Assembly: GCF_016820535.1 (NCBI RefSeq)
Contig: NZ_JADHDY010000015.1
Location: forward strand, 434 to 64,433
From: Sporosarcina beigongshangi
GTDB lineage: Bacteria; Actinomycetota; Actinomycetes; Actinomycetales; Micrococcaceae
DNA: 64,000 bases
Direction of reading: 5' to 3'
The notes under the pieces were generated by a model that saw only the letters and a list, made by a program, of their open reading frames with translations, had not been told where the DNA came from and ran no database searches. Shown in pieces: positions 54,195 to 62,744 of the stretch. A program made the position numbers and the translations under genes. How positions within the stretch are numbered: position 1 is the first letter of the stretch; the number at the start of each line of letters is the position of its first letter.

Positions 54195-55601
54195 ATGTCT
54201 TCCACACCAGCCAACAACGACGACGACACACCGAAGGACCCCCTTCAGGAAATGCTCGCCAACCTCTTGGGCGGCCAGGGCATGGAAGGCTTTGACCCGG
54301 CGGAACTGGCCAAGGCCGCCGGCCTGCCGTCGGACCCCAACGTGCTTGCCCAGATGTTCTCCCAGGTGCAGGCCATGATGAGCGGTTCCTCGGACACGCC
54401 CGTCAACTGGGACCTGGCTCGCGATGCGGCACGGAAGGCCGCCGCCGGCGACGACCCCTCCGTCACACCGGCCCAGCAGAAGGATGTGGACGAGGCACTG
54501 CGCCTCGCCGAGATGTGGCTCGACCCCTTCACCGAGCTGGCCCCCACCGCCATCATCGGCAAGGCCTGGTCCCGCGCAGAGTGGGTGGAGGAAACGCTGG
54601 GCACCTGGCAGCGCCTGACAGAGCCCGTGGCCAACAGCATCGCCTTCGCCATCTCCCAGGCCATGAATGAGCAGTTGCCCGAGGAAATGAAGTCCATGAT
54701 GGGCGGCGCCGCATCCATGATGCAGAACATGGGCGGGGCCTTGTTCGGGCTCCAGCTCGGCCAGGCCGTCGGCGCCCTCGCCAAGGAAGTGGTGGGCTCC
54801 ACCGACATCGGCATCCCCCTGGCCGACCTGCAGATGGCGCTGCTGCCGGCCAACATCAAGGCCTTCGGCGAGGGGCTGGAAGTTCCCGAACAGGAGATCC
54901 GCCTGTTCCTTGCCCTGCGCGAAGCCGCGCACGCCCGCCTGTTCGTCCAGGTTCCCTGGTTGCGCGGGCATCTGCTCGGCGCCATCGAGTCCTACGCCCG
55001 AGGTATCCACATCGACATGTCCCGTATTGAGGATCTGGCCCGAAACATTGACCCGAGCAACCCCGAGTCGATGCAGGAGGCGTTGTCGGAAGGCGTCTTC
55101 ATGCCCGCCCGCACGCCGGAACAGGACGCCGCCCTGGCCAAGCTGGAAACCGCTCTGGCATTGGTGGAGGGCTGGGTGGACGAGCTCTCCTTCGAGGCAG
55201 CCGCGAACCTTCCCTCAGCCAGTGCCATCCGTGAAACCATCCGGCGCCGCCGCGCCACCGGCGGACCTGCCGAGCACGCCTTCGGCTCCCTCGTCGGACT
55301 GGAACTGCGTCCCCGCAGGCTCCGCGAGGCTTCCGCCTTGTGGGCCTCCCTCAAGGAACAGCGTGGCATCGCCGGCCGCGACGCGATCTGGGCGCACCCG
55401 GACCTGCTTCCCACCTCGGCAGACCTCGACGACGCCGCGGGCTTTAGCGCCCGCCGCAGTGCAGAAGCGGCTTCGGAATCCGACGTCGACGCGGCCCTGG
55501 CCAAGTTGCTGGACGGCGGCTTCGACGAGCCCGCACCCGGTGACACCGGCGCCGGCCCGGATGGTCCCGTCCAGGATGGTCCGGACACCGGAGACAAGTA
55601 G
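54195..55601 (+). CDS. Zinc-dependent metalloprotease family protein (DUF2342)
   Basis: This 468-aa protein is of the actinobacterial DUF2342/F420-biosynthesis-associated type with a zincin-like core: FLALREAAHARLF and, later, ALVEGWVDEL supply the likely metal ligands, a degenerate HExxH in which Glu and His are swapped (REAAH). The N terminus is acidic and Gly/Met-rich; the last 45 residues are acidic and disordered. It diverges from the PDZ-Lon gene. No protease activity is proven as far as I know. Confidence 0.9.
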   Translation: MSSTPANNDDDTPKDPLQEMLANLLGGQGMEGFDPAELAKAAGLPSDPNVLAQMFSQVQAMMSGSSDTPVNWDLARDAARKAAAGDDPSVTPAQQKDVDEALRLAEMWLDPFTELAPTAIIGKAWSRAEWVEETLGTWQRLTEPVANSIAFAISQAMNEQLPEEMKSMMGGAASMMQNMGGALFGLQLGQAVGALAKEVVGSTDIGIPLADLQMALLPANIKAFGEGLEVPEQEIRLFLALREAAHARLFVQVPWLRGHLLGAIESYARGIHIDMSRIEDLARNIDPSNPESMQEALSEGVFMPARTPEQDAALAKLETALALVEGWVDELSFEAAANLPSASAIRETIRRRRATGGPAEHAFGSLVGLELRPRRLREASALWASLKEQRGIAGRDAIWAHPDLLPTSADLDDAAGFSARRSAEAASESDVDAALAKLLDGGFDEPAPGDTGAGPDGPVQDGPDTGDK

Positions 55602-55658
55602 TTCCGGTCGCCGGACGGGGACGGCTGGCACAAGCGGACCCCTGCAGCCCAACGACGA

Positions 55659-55726
55659 AGCCCGGGGCAACTGCCGCAACCCAACATGGTTCAACCACTG
55701 TCGGATTGTGGCAGCTGCCCCGGGCT
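55659..55726. terminator. Bidirectional hairpin between the DUF2342 and DUF2975 genes
   Basis: 17-bp arms (55659-55675 and 55710-55726) with one mismatch enclose a 34-nt loop that itself contains TGGTTCAACCA. CGCTTTT follows on the plus strand. It lies between convergent genes. Confidence 0.78.
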
Positions 55727-55745
55727 CGCTTTTCATCATGGCAGG

Positions 55746-56222
55746 CTACGGAACAGTGAACGGGTGCTTTTCTCCGCTGTCGACCAAGACTTCCCGTTTC
55801 GCTGCCCGTCTGGCGACGACAGCCCCTGCCCCGAACGCGATGGATGCGAGGAGCCCGAACAGTATGGCGGGTCCGCCAATGTTTGCGACGAAGGAAGCGT
55901 GCGCGAAGACGCCCACCAGCACGGCTGCCGTGAAAACGAGGCCGGCCGCCATGACATTGACCCAACCCAGCACCGGGCTTGTAAAGCTCCCCTCCAGTTT
56001 TGCAATTGACAGTATTTTCCAGCCTGCCAGCAGCGCCATCTCAATGCCAACGACCGCAACAATGCATGCAGCCGCGTAGGGAGCGGCCAGGTGCGCAACC
56101 TCCGGATAAGCTTCCGCATAGCTCGACGCGGAGAGGGGAATCAAGAAAATTTGGGCGGCTACAGCACCGAGGGCAAGCGCACAGATCGCAATCCGCAAGG
56201 GCAGGACTTGCTGGCTGTTCAT
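55746..56222 (-). CDS. Small membrane protein, DUF2975-like
   Basis: This 158-aa protein has four membrane helices (about 9-28, 48-69, 88-110, 117-138) and ends in a short polar tail. The order of helices and the block EVAHLAAPYAAACIVAVVGIEMALLAGWKIL resemble DUF2975 proteins, whose genes usually sit with a small HTH regulator (YozG-like); none is visible here. The palindrome ATGGTT-C-AACCAT covers the start codon, and a near copy lies downstream of the stop. Function unknown. Confidence 0.75.
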   Translation of the reverse strand: MNSQQVLPLRIAICALALGAVAAQIFLIPLSASSYAEAYPEVAHLAAPYAAACIVAVVGIEMALLAGWKILSIAKLEGSFTSPVLGWVNVMAAGLVFTAAVLVGVFAHASFVANIGGPAILFGLLASIAFGAGAVVARRAAKREVLVDSGEKHPFTVP

Positions 56223-56343
56223 GGTTCAACCATTGCCGCACATTCACCGCCGGTCAACAGTGCACCATGGATTCCCCGAATGGAGTCCCACGCTGGCCGG
56301 CTCAGGATCGTGACGGCGGCAGCCCTGGTTCCCGCCGGCGCAA

Positions 56344-56979
56344 CTAGCCGTCGACGTCGTTGTCGCCGTCCATGCCGCTGAGGTTGCGGTTTGAGGCAAA
56401 GGCCGCCCCGGACAGGAAGGCCTTGGCCGTTTCCAACGGCCCGTACCCTGCCAGCTCCGCCCAAAAGGCGGCGCTGTGGTTGGGGTGGATCAGGTGGGCA
56501 AGTTCGTGCAGCAGGACATAGTCAAGGACCCAGTCAGGCATGCCCTGCACGTGGTGCGAGATGCGGATCGTCCTGCGGGCCGGCGTGGCCGACCCCCAAC
56601 GTCCGTTCTGGTTGGTGACCCAGCGGACGGATTCGGGGACCGCGCGCAACCCCAGGTATTTTTCGCTCAGCTCCAGGCTACGCCGCAGGAGCGCGTCGTC
56701 GCTGCGGGCGGCCGCGGCGCGGCGGCGCTGCCGGCCCTGCTCCAGCTTGGCCACCATGCGGGGCACCCAGTAACCCTCGTCTTCGAGGGTCAGCCGGGCA
56801 GGGACCGCAATCACCACCTGGCCGTCCTCCTCAAACGCGCTCAATCCGTTCTTGCGCCTTGCCGTGCGCCGCACGACCACGGGGCTGCCGTCGCTGAGGC
56901 GGTGCGCCGACAATGAATCGCCCAGGGGGCCAGGTGTCCCGGTGCCGATGGTCCTGCGCGGTGATGATGGAGCTGCCAT
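56344..56979 (-). CDS. YgjP-like (M48-type) zinc metalloprotease
   Basis: This 211-aa protein has the zinc motif LLHELAHLIHPNHSAAFW (HExxH with a third His), preceded by NQNGRWGSATPARRTIRISH, which is typical of the YgjP/DUF45 group. The first 40 residues are Pro/Arg-rich. The ATG at 56979 has no ribosome site, but TACCGT ends 6 nt upstream, so the mRNA is probably leaderless. It diverges from the ThiF-like gene. Substrate unknown; relatives are encoded near restriction or helicase genes. Confidence 0.88.
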   Translation of the reverse strand: MAAPSSPRRTIGTGTPGPLGDSLSAHRLSDGSPVVVRRTARRKNGLSAFEEDGQVVIAVPARLTLEDEGYWVPRMVAKLEQGRQRRRAAAARSDDALLRRSLELSEKYLGLRAVPESVRWVTNQNGRWGSATPARRTIRISHHVQGMPDWVLDYVLLHELAHLIHPNHSAAFWAELAGYGPLETAKAFLSGAAFASNRNLSGMDGDNDVDG

Positions 56980-57153
56980 GCTTCGACGGTACAAGAAGTC
57001 GGGCCAATGGGGGCAAACCGGAGCGCACAATGTGGACAACACCACCCTGTGGATATCTTTGAGCACAATCGCCGCCGCCGTGCCAAGATCGGAACAGTGG
57101 TTGTGGCGCATCCCCGCAGACAGCGGGTTGTGCCGGCATTGTGGGAGGGCAAC

Positions 57154-58245
57154 ATGGCAACGATCAATCCAGGTCTCCGCATGGTCCGCAGGGACGAACA
57201 CAGTATCCAGATTGGGCTGGGTGCCGGCGGGCTGATCCTGACGGGGCTGCAGGAGCCGGAAGCAGCCTTCGTTGAAGCCCTGCACCACGGCATCTCCGAC
57301 AAAAAGGTGCTCGAGAGGGCCTCCGAAATGGGTGTGGACGCCCTGCGAGCGCAGGAAATCTGCGCCAAGTTGGCCGGCGCGCTCTTCACCGACGCCGACC
57401 TGCGCACGCAGGGCCACCGCGCCGAGCGGCTGCTGCCCGAGCGCCTGTCAATGCTGGGCCTGTACCGGAATCCGTGCCAGCGATACCTGAACCGCCGCGA
57501 AGGGGCGGTCGTATATCTGGCGGGGCTTGGCCGCACCGGCGCCGCCCTGGCCGCCGTGCTGGTCAGCTCGGGTCTCGGCACCATTTTTCTGGCGGACGAC
57601 AGCCCCGTCAAGGCTGCCGATGTGGGCCCGGGATCCTTTTCATCCGCCGACATCGGCATGCCGAGGGCGTCCGCAGTGCGGCGCCACCTGCTGGCCATCG
57701 ATTCCGGCGTCCAGTCCCATGTGGTGCATGACGACGGGGCCTACAATCCCAATCCAGAATGCCTTGACCTGGCGATCCTCGTGGGCCACGACACCGCCGC
57801 CAACGGCACCACCCGCTTTATGGCGGCCGAACGGCCCCACCTGCTGGTGCTGCTGCGCGAACAGGACGGCACGATCGGTCCGCTGGTTGTGCCCGGAGAC
57901 ACCGCGTGTGCGGATTGCGTGGACCGCCACCGAGCCGCGGCCGACCCACAGTGGCCCGACATCGCCGCCCAGCTAGCAGCCAAGGCTGCCACACCTCCGG
58001 GGCGCAGCCCTCGGGCCGAGCATACGGAGAGCGCGGCCCTGGCCATGATGCTGGCGGGCGCAGCCGCCACCCAGGTCCTGCTGTTCCTGGACGCTGTCAA
58101 CCAACCCAGCTCGTGGTCATCGGTGCTGACGTTGCACCAAGACGACGGGCGCTGGTCCCGCCAGGAGTTCAGCCCCCATCCGGAGTGCGGCTGCCAGTGG
58201 CAGAATCAGACGTTGGCGACGATCTCCAGCACAGCCTCGCCATAG
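57154..58245 (+). CDS. ThiF/E1-like adenylyltransferase family protein
   Basis: This 363-aa protein has a helical N-terminal part (1-105) and an E1/ThiF Rossmann fold (VVYLAGLGRTGAALAAVLVSSGLGTIFLADD, about 113-145). It ends with a zinc-type arrangement: CADCVDRH and, near the end, HPECGCQW. E1-like proteins adenylate a carboxyl end of a small protein or peptide. No ubiquitin-like partner or peptide precursor is encoded next to it. GGGAGGG before the ATG at 57154 sets the start. Its last 40 bases overlap the end of uvrD2 on the other strand. Confidence 0.85.
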   Translation: MATINPGLRMVRRDEHSIQIGLGAGGLILTGLQEPEAAFVEALHHGISDKKVLERASEMGVDALRAQEICAKLAGALFTDADLRTQGHRAERLLPERLSMLGLYRNPCQRYLNRREGAVVYLAGLGRTGAALAAVLVSSGLGTIFLADDSPVKAADVGPGSFSSADIGMPRASAVRRHLLAIDSGVQSHVVHDDGAYNPNPECLDLAILVGHDTAANGTTRFMAAERPHLLVLLREQDGTIGPLVVPGDTACADCVDRHRAAADPQWPDIAAQLAAKAATPPGRSPRAEHTESAALAMMLAGAAATQVLLFLDAVNQPSSWSSVLTLHQDDGRWSRQEFSPHPECGCQWQNQTLATISSTASP

Positions 58246-60353
58246 CGTTCCAGTTTGGACGGGCCCACACCCGGAAGTGCGGCGAGGGCGTCCAGGTCCT
58301 GCGGCGCCGCCTCGGCAATGGCCATCAGGGTGGCATCGGTGAACACCACAAAGGCCGGAACTGCGGCAGAGGTGGCCTCACCCAGCCGCCACTCGCGCAA
58401 TAATTCAAAAACGGCCTCGTCGTAGCCGGGCGGACAGTCGGAACAGCGGCCCACCTTGCGTTCGGCCCCGGTGTTCAGTATCTTCCCGCACACCCGGCAC
58501 ACCGAAGGGCCGGCAGCCTTGCGGGACTTTCGCGTGGCAGCCATCCGCGGCCCTGTGGGCGCCCCGCCCACAGAGTTGGGCCGCAGCCCGTCCAAGAACC
58601 GCGAGGGTTTCCGGTTGGCCCGCCCGCCGGGGGTGCGCGCCGTCGACCATGAAAAGTTCAGGAATTCCCGGGCTCGGGTGATGCCCACATAGAGCAGGCG
58701 GCGTTCCTCGTCCACGGTTTCCGGGGTATCCGCAAAGGAGATGGGCATCAAGCCCTCACTCAGGCCCACGAGGAACACGGCGTCCCATTCCAGGCCCTTG
58801 GCCGAGTGGAGGGAAGCGAGGGTCACCCCCTGCACGGTGGGGGCGTGCTGCGCGGAGGCCCGGTCCTGCAGTTCGGCCACAAAGTCCACCAGCGTGAACT
58901 CATGTTCGGGCGTACTGCGCGATATGAACAACTCATCCGCGAGCGCCACAATGGCGGCCAGCGATTCCCAGCGTTCACGCACCGCGCCGCCGGTCTTGGG
59001 TGCCTCGGCCTGGTATCCGAGGTTGCCGAGCACGTCCCGGACCATCTGTCCGAGGGGCTCGCCCTCGGCCGCGCGGGAGGCGGCCCGCAGCTGCAGTATG
59101 GCGTCGCGGACCTCCTTGCGGGCGAAGAAGCGCTCACCGCCGCGAAGCTGGTAGCCGACACCGGCCGCCGTCAAGGCCTGTTCGTAGGCTTCGGACTGGC
59201 CGTTGGTCCTGAACAGGACGGCGATTTCGCTGGCCTTGGTCCCGTGGTCCATCAGGGTCTTGATGCGGGCGGCGACAGCTGCCGCCTCGGCCTCGTCGTC
59301 GCTGCATTCAAGGAACTCGGGGCCAGGTCCGCCCGGCCGCTGCGCCACCAGTTCCAGCGGCTTGGACCACAGCGCGTCGGCGGTCATCCCGCCGCTGCGC
59401 CTGTTGCCCAGCAGCGAGTTGGCCAGGCCAACGACCTGTGGGGTGGAGCGGTAATCGCGCACCAGCTTGACCACGTTGGCTTCCGGGTAGCGCTTGGGAA
59501 AGTCCAGCAGGTGCCGGGGCGTTGCCCCCGTGAAGGAGTAGATGGTCTGGCTGGCGTCGCCCACGACGCACAGCTCTTCCCGGCCGCCCAGCCACAGGTC
59601 AAGCATCCGCTGCTGCAGCGGGGAAACATCCTGGTACTCGTCCACCACAAAGTGCCGGTATTGTTCGCGCACCGTGGCCGCCACCCGGGGGTCCTCCTGC
59701 AGGATGCCCACCGTGATCAGCAGCACGTCCTCGAAGTCGATCAGGTTCCGGTCCGCCTTGACGTCCTCGTAGCCCTGAAAGAGCCGGCCGACAGCCAGCT
59801 TGTCCAGGCCCCCGGGCTCGCCGCGGTCCTGCGCCTTCACCAAATACGTTTCCGGCGTCATCATGGACACCTTGGCCCACTCGATTTCCGCGGCCAGGTC
59901 GCGGATGGCGGCCCGGTCAGTGGGCAGACGCAGCCTGCGTGCGGCCTCGGCGATGATCTGTGCCTTGTGTTCCAGCAGTCCCGGCAGCTGGCCGCCGACG
60001 GCGTGGGGCCAGAAATACTGCAGCTGCCGCAGTGCCGCTGCGTGGAACGTGCGGGCCTGCACGGTGCCAACGCCCAGGTCGCGCAGCCGGGTGCGCATCT
60101 CCGCCGCGGCCCGTGCCGTGAACGTGACGGCCAGCAGCCGGTTGGGGTTGTAGACACCGGTGTGGACGCCGTAGGCAATGCGGTGCGTGATGGCGCGGGT
60201 TTTGCCGGTGCCTGCTCCGGCCAGGACACACAGGGGCCCGTTCAGGGTGGTGGCCACCATGCGTTGTTCGTCGTCCAGGCCGGCCAGGATGCGCTGCTCG
60301 GCCGTGTGCTCGTCCATGACGGGGAGCCCAGTTTGGTGCGGGTCAAAACTCAT
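58206..60353 (-). CDS. uvrD2: UvrD2-like superfamily 1 DNA helicase with HRDC domain
   Basis: This 715-aa 3'-5' helicase has motif I LAGAGTGKTRAI, motif Ia TFTARAAAEMRTR, motif II VVDEYQDVSPLQ, motif III VGDASQTIYSFTGA and the later motifs VTLASLHSAKGLEWDAVF and RLLYVGITRARE. A four-Cys zinc-type linker follows (CRVCGKILNTGAERKVGRCSDC), then a C-terminal HRDC domain. That layout is UvrD2 of actinobacteria, where the Cys linker matters for activity. The ATG overlaps the nudC stop (ATGA). Confidence 0.95.
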   Translation of the reverse strand: MSFDPHQTGLPVMDEHTAEQRILAGLDDEQRMVATTLNGPLCVLAGAGTGKTRAITHRIAYGVHTGVYNPNRLLAVTFTARAAAEMRTRLRDLGVGTVQARTFHAAALRQLQYFWPHAVGGQLPGLLEHKAQIIAEAARRLRLPTDRAAIRDLAAEIEWAKVSMMTPETYLVKAQDRGEPGGLDKLAVGRLFQGYEDVKADRNLIDFEDVLLITVGILQEDPRVAATVREQYRHFVVDEYQDVSPLQQRMLDLWLGGREELCVVGDASQTIYSFTGATPRHLLDFPKRYPEANVVKLVRDYRSTPQVVGLANSLLGNRRSGGMTADALWSKPLELVAQRPGGPGPEFLECSDDEAEAAAVAARIKTLMDHGTKASEIAVLFRTNGQSEAYEQALTAAGVGYQLRGGERFFARKEVRDAILQLRAASRAAEGEPLGQMVRDVLGNLGYQAEAPKTGGAVRERWESLAAIVALADELFISRSTPEHEFTLVDFVAELQDRASAQHAPTVQGVTLASLHSAKGLEWDAVFLVGLSEGLMPISFADTPETVDEERRLLYVGITRAREFLNFSWSTARTPGGRANRKPSRFLDGLRPNSVGGAPTGPRMAATRKSRKAAGPSVCRVCGKILNTGAERKVGRCSDCPPGYDEAVFELLREWRLGEATSAAVPAFVVFTDATLMAIAEAAPQDLDALAALPGVGPSKLERYGEAVLEIVANV

Positions 60354-61297
60354 GCGTTGTCACCAGGTTCGAGGATGGGGCCGCCGTACCAGTGCTCAAT
60401 CAGGGTGCGGGCGATGGACAGCCGGTGTGAGATGGCGGCGTCGCCGCTCAACACGGCTTCCTGCAGCTCCTCACGGCCAAACCACCGGGCGGAACGCACT
60501 TCCACGTTGTCAGGTGTTGCGTCGCGGTCATGGGTGTGGCCTATGAAACCCAGCATGAGCGAACGGGGGAACGGCCAGGCCTGTGAGCCGATATATTCCA
60601 GCGAATGCAGGTGGACGCCGACTTCCTCGGCAATTTCACGCACGGCACCGTCCTCGGCGCTTTCGCCCGCTTCCACAAAACCGGCAACGGTGGAGTACCG
60701 GTTTTCCTCCCACGCAAAGTTGTTGGCCAGCAGGATCCGCCCGTCTGCCCCGACAATGGCCACAATGACGGCGGGATCGGTGCGTGGGAAGTGTTCCGAA
60801 CCATCCTTGGCACAGCGCCGCATCCATCCCGAGGACTCAGCCTCGGTGGGTGTGCCGCAGCGCGGGCAGTGGGTGTGGCTCAAGTGCCAATTGGCCACGG
60901 CCTGGGCCTGGATGAAGACCTGGTCGTCCCCCTTGTGCAGTTCCTGTGCGGCGTCCCGGTACCCGGCAAAGGCACTGCCACCGGCAAGCCAGTCCAGGTT
61001 TTCGGCGTCGTTGGGCAGTACCTGCAGGACAATGTCGGTGCCGTCCGGCAGGGAGTGGCCCTGGCCGGGGCGGACCCGGCCCAGGTAGACGGCGATGGTC
61101 TGTGGCGGGAGGGCGGCAGGGAGCTCGGCGGGATCAAAATAGCCCAGGCCGGAGCCCTGGAGCAGGGCCTTTCCCCGGTGGAACACCACCACCCTGTGGC
61201 TGGCGGACGCCTGCACCTGTGCCAGGTACCCCGGCGCGTCCCGCTGTTCGCATTGGCGGTCAAGCACGGGCTCGGGCGAAGGGTTGGCAAAAGTCAT
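60350..61297 (-). CDS. nudC: NADH pyrophosphatase / NAD(+) diphosphatase
   Basis: This 315-aa Nudix enzyme splits NAD(H) into NMN(H) and AMP, and in some bacteria removes NAD caps from RNA. A zinc-ribbon region (HCPRCGTPTEAES...RRCAKDG) precedes the Nudix box GFVEAGESAEDGAVREIAEEVGV, followed by the NudC mark SQAWPFPRSLMLGF (Ala where most have Pro). No ribosome site is seen; TACGGT ends 6 nt before the ATG, and a TACGCA-N5-TGCGTA palindrome touches that -10. It is coupled to uvrD2. Confidence 0.94.
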   Translation of the reverse strand: MTFANPSPEPVLDRQCEQRDAPGYLAQVQASASHRVVVFHRGKALLQGSGLGYFDPAELPAALPPQTIAVYLGRVRPGQGHSLPDGTDIVLQVLPNDAENLDWLAGGSAFAGYRDAAQELHKGDDQVFIQAQAVANWHLSHTHCPRCGTPTEAESSGWMRRCAKDGSEHFPRTDPAVIVAIVGADGRILLANNFAWEENRYSTVAGFVEAGESAEDGAVREIAEEVGVHLHSLEYIGSQAWPFPRSLMLGFIGHTHDRDATPDNVEVRSARWFGREELQEAVLSGDAAISHRLSIARTLIEHWYGGPILEPGDNA

Positions 61298-61452
61298 GTT
61301 TCTACCGTACGCACCGGATGCGTATTTTTACATTCCTGCGCGGCCCGCTGTGGACAACGAGCGCGCCGCAGGAAGTCCTTATGTGACGGGCATCTTGCGA
61401 CTCGCCGCCACAACGGCGGCCGGTTGGCGCCTGCGCGCTCTACGGTAGAGAA
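61298..61452. promoter_or_regulatory. Divergent promoter region of nudC and the APH-fold kinase
   Basis: Both genes show a TACGGT box exactly 6 nt before the start codon: minus strand 61304-61309 for nudC, plus strand 61441-61446 for the kinase, each followed by AGA. No ribosome site is present for either. The inverted repeat TACGCA/TGCGTA (61308-61313, 61319-61324) adjoins the nudC box and may be an operator. Confidence 0.6.
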
Positions 61453-62730
61453 GTGAGAAGATTGACTGCGATTGAATTGGCCGCGATAGCCAGCGCCGCC
61501 GTGCCCGGACTCAACGTCACCGCGTTTGGGCCGGAGCCGGACGATGCAGCCGACTTTTCCTCCGCCCTCCTGGTTGATTCCGAGAACCGCCGCTGGCGTG
61601 TCCGTTCGCCCCGCCATGCCGAAGCCAGCACCCGCCTGGAGACAGAGCGCCAGGTGCTGCGTGCCTTCTCCCCCGCAATCCGGGCCGAACTGCCGTTCCT
61701 GCTGCCCAGCGTCGCCGGAACCGTCCGCCAGGGCGAATTGATCACGTTCGTGTACTCGCACATTGCAGGCAAGGCAGAATCCGTGGAGGAGCTCGAGTCC
61801 GGCAGTGCCGCGCTCGCCCTGGAAATTGGCCGGGCGATTGCCGCCATCCACGACCTGCCGCAGGAGCTTGTCACCACCTTTGACCTTCCCAGCTACACGG
61901 CCAATGAATACCGCCAGCGCAAGCTGAACGAGCTGGACCAGGCCGCCACCACCGGGAAGATCCCGCCGTCGCTGCTTCGTCGCTGGGAGCATGCCATGGA
62001 GGACGTTGCGCTGTGGCGTTTCAACTCCTGTGTGGTCCATGGCGACCTCCACGAGGACAACATCCTTCTGGACAACGACCAGGTCAGCGCCGTCATCGGC
62101 TGGACCGACCTGCGCGTGGGCGATCCCGCCGACGATTTTGCCTGGCTTGTGGCCATTAACGAGCCGGACTTCGTGGACACGGTCATGCAGGCCTATGCCG
62201 CCGCCCGCAACGAGACGCCGGACCCGCACCTCCTGCGCCGGGCAGCGTTGAGCGCCGAATTTGCCCTGGCCCAGTGGCTGGTCAAGGGCTACGCGGCCGA
62301 CAGCGCCCGCATGGTGGAGGACGCCGAGTCCATGCTCAAGACCCTCGAGGCCGACATTCTCGAGCATGGCGGGCAGCCCATCAGCGTCGAAGACGATCCG
62401 GCCCCGGCTGCGGCGCCGGCAGCGGCAACGGCGCCCGCCGCACCAACAGCAACCCCGGCACCGTCCAGCACCACGACGTCACCAGAACCGTCGGCAACCG
62501 CATCCGGCGCATCGCCCGCATCCACGGCGGATGCCACCGCCAAGGTGCAGTCCAGCCCCATCCCGGAGGCAGAGGCTCCGACCACGGCTGCCGGGGAAGA
62601 AACCGACGCGGAAACCGCGGACGGCCCGGCCGCGGATGAGGCCGCCACGGACAAGGCAGCCGACGGCGGCAAGCATGTTGCCGAGGACGTGGACACCACC
62701 GCCATGAAGGTCATCCCCCTCGACAAGTAG
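61453..62730 (+). CDS. APH-fold phosphotransferase with long disordered tail
   Basis: This 425-aa protein has an aminoglycoside-phosphotransferase/choline-kinase-type kinase fold in its first 300 residues: the catalytic loop CVVHGDLHEDNILLD (Asp and Asn) and the Mg-binding GWTDLRVGDPADDFAW, where the usual Asp-Trp reads Thr-Asp. Some 120 residues of Ala/Pro/Thr/Glu-rich sequence follow, acidic and probably unfolded. I would not call it a resistance gene; it sits in a housekeeping block beside nudC and DNA-repair helicases. The start is GTG, probably leaderless. Confidence 0.85.
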   Translation: MRRLTAIELAAIASAAVPGLNVTAFGPEPDDAADFSSALLVDSENRRWRVRSPRHAEASTRLETERQVLRAFSPAIRAELPFLLPSVAGTVRQGELITFVYSHIAGKAESVEELESGSAALALEIGRAIAAIHDLPQELVTTFDLPSYTANEYRQRKLNELDQAATTGKIPPSLLRRWEHAMEDVALWRFNSCVVHGDLHEDNILLDNDQVSAVIGWTDLRVGDPADDFAWLVAINEPDFVDTVMQAYAAARNETPDPHLLRRAALSAEFALAQWLVKGYAADSARMVEDAESMLKTLEADILEHGGQPISVEDDPAPAAAPAAATAPAAPTATPAPSSTTTSPEPSATASGASPASTADATAKVQSSPIPEAEAPTTAAGEETDAETADGPAADEAATDKAADGGKHVAEDVDTTAMKVIPLDK

Positions 62731-62744
62731 TCCCACTTTTTTGC

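Noticed and set aside
57031-57055. TGTGGACA and TGTGGATA, similar to DnaA boxes
   Set aside because: Only two loose matches in a promoter gap, without AT-rich unwinding region or origin genes.
58806-61088. 760-codon plus-strand open frame
   Set aside because: Antisense shadow of uvrD2 and nudC; composition follows the GC bias of the opposite strand.
61453-62730. APH-fold protein as an antibiotic-resistance gene
   Set aside because: It sits in a housekeeping block with nudC and repair helicases, has an odd Mg site, and no sign of transfer.
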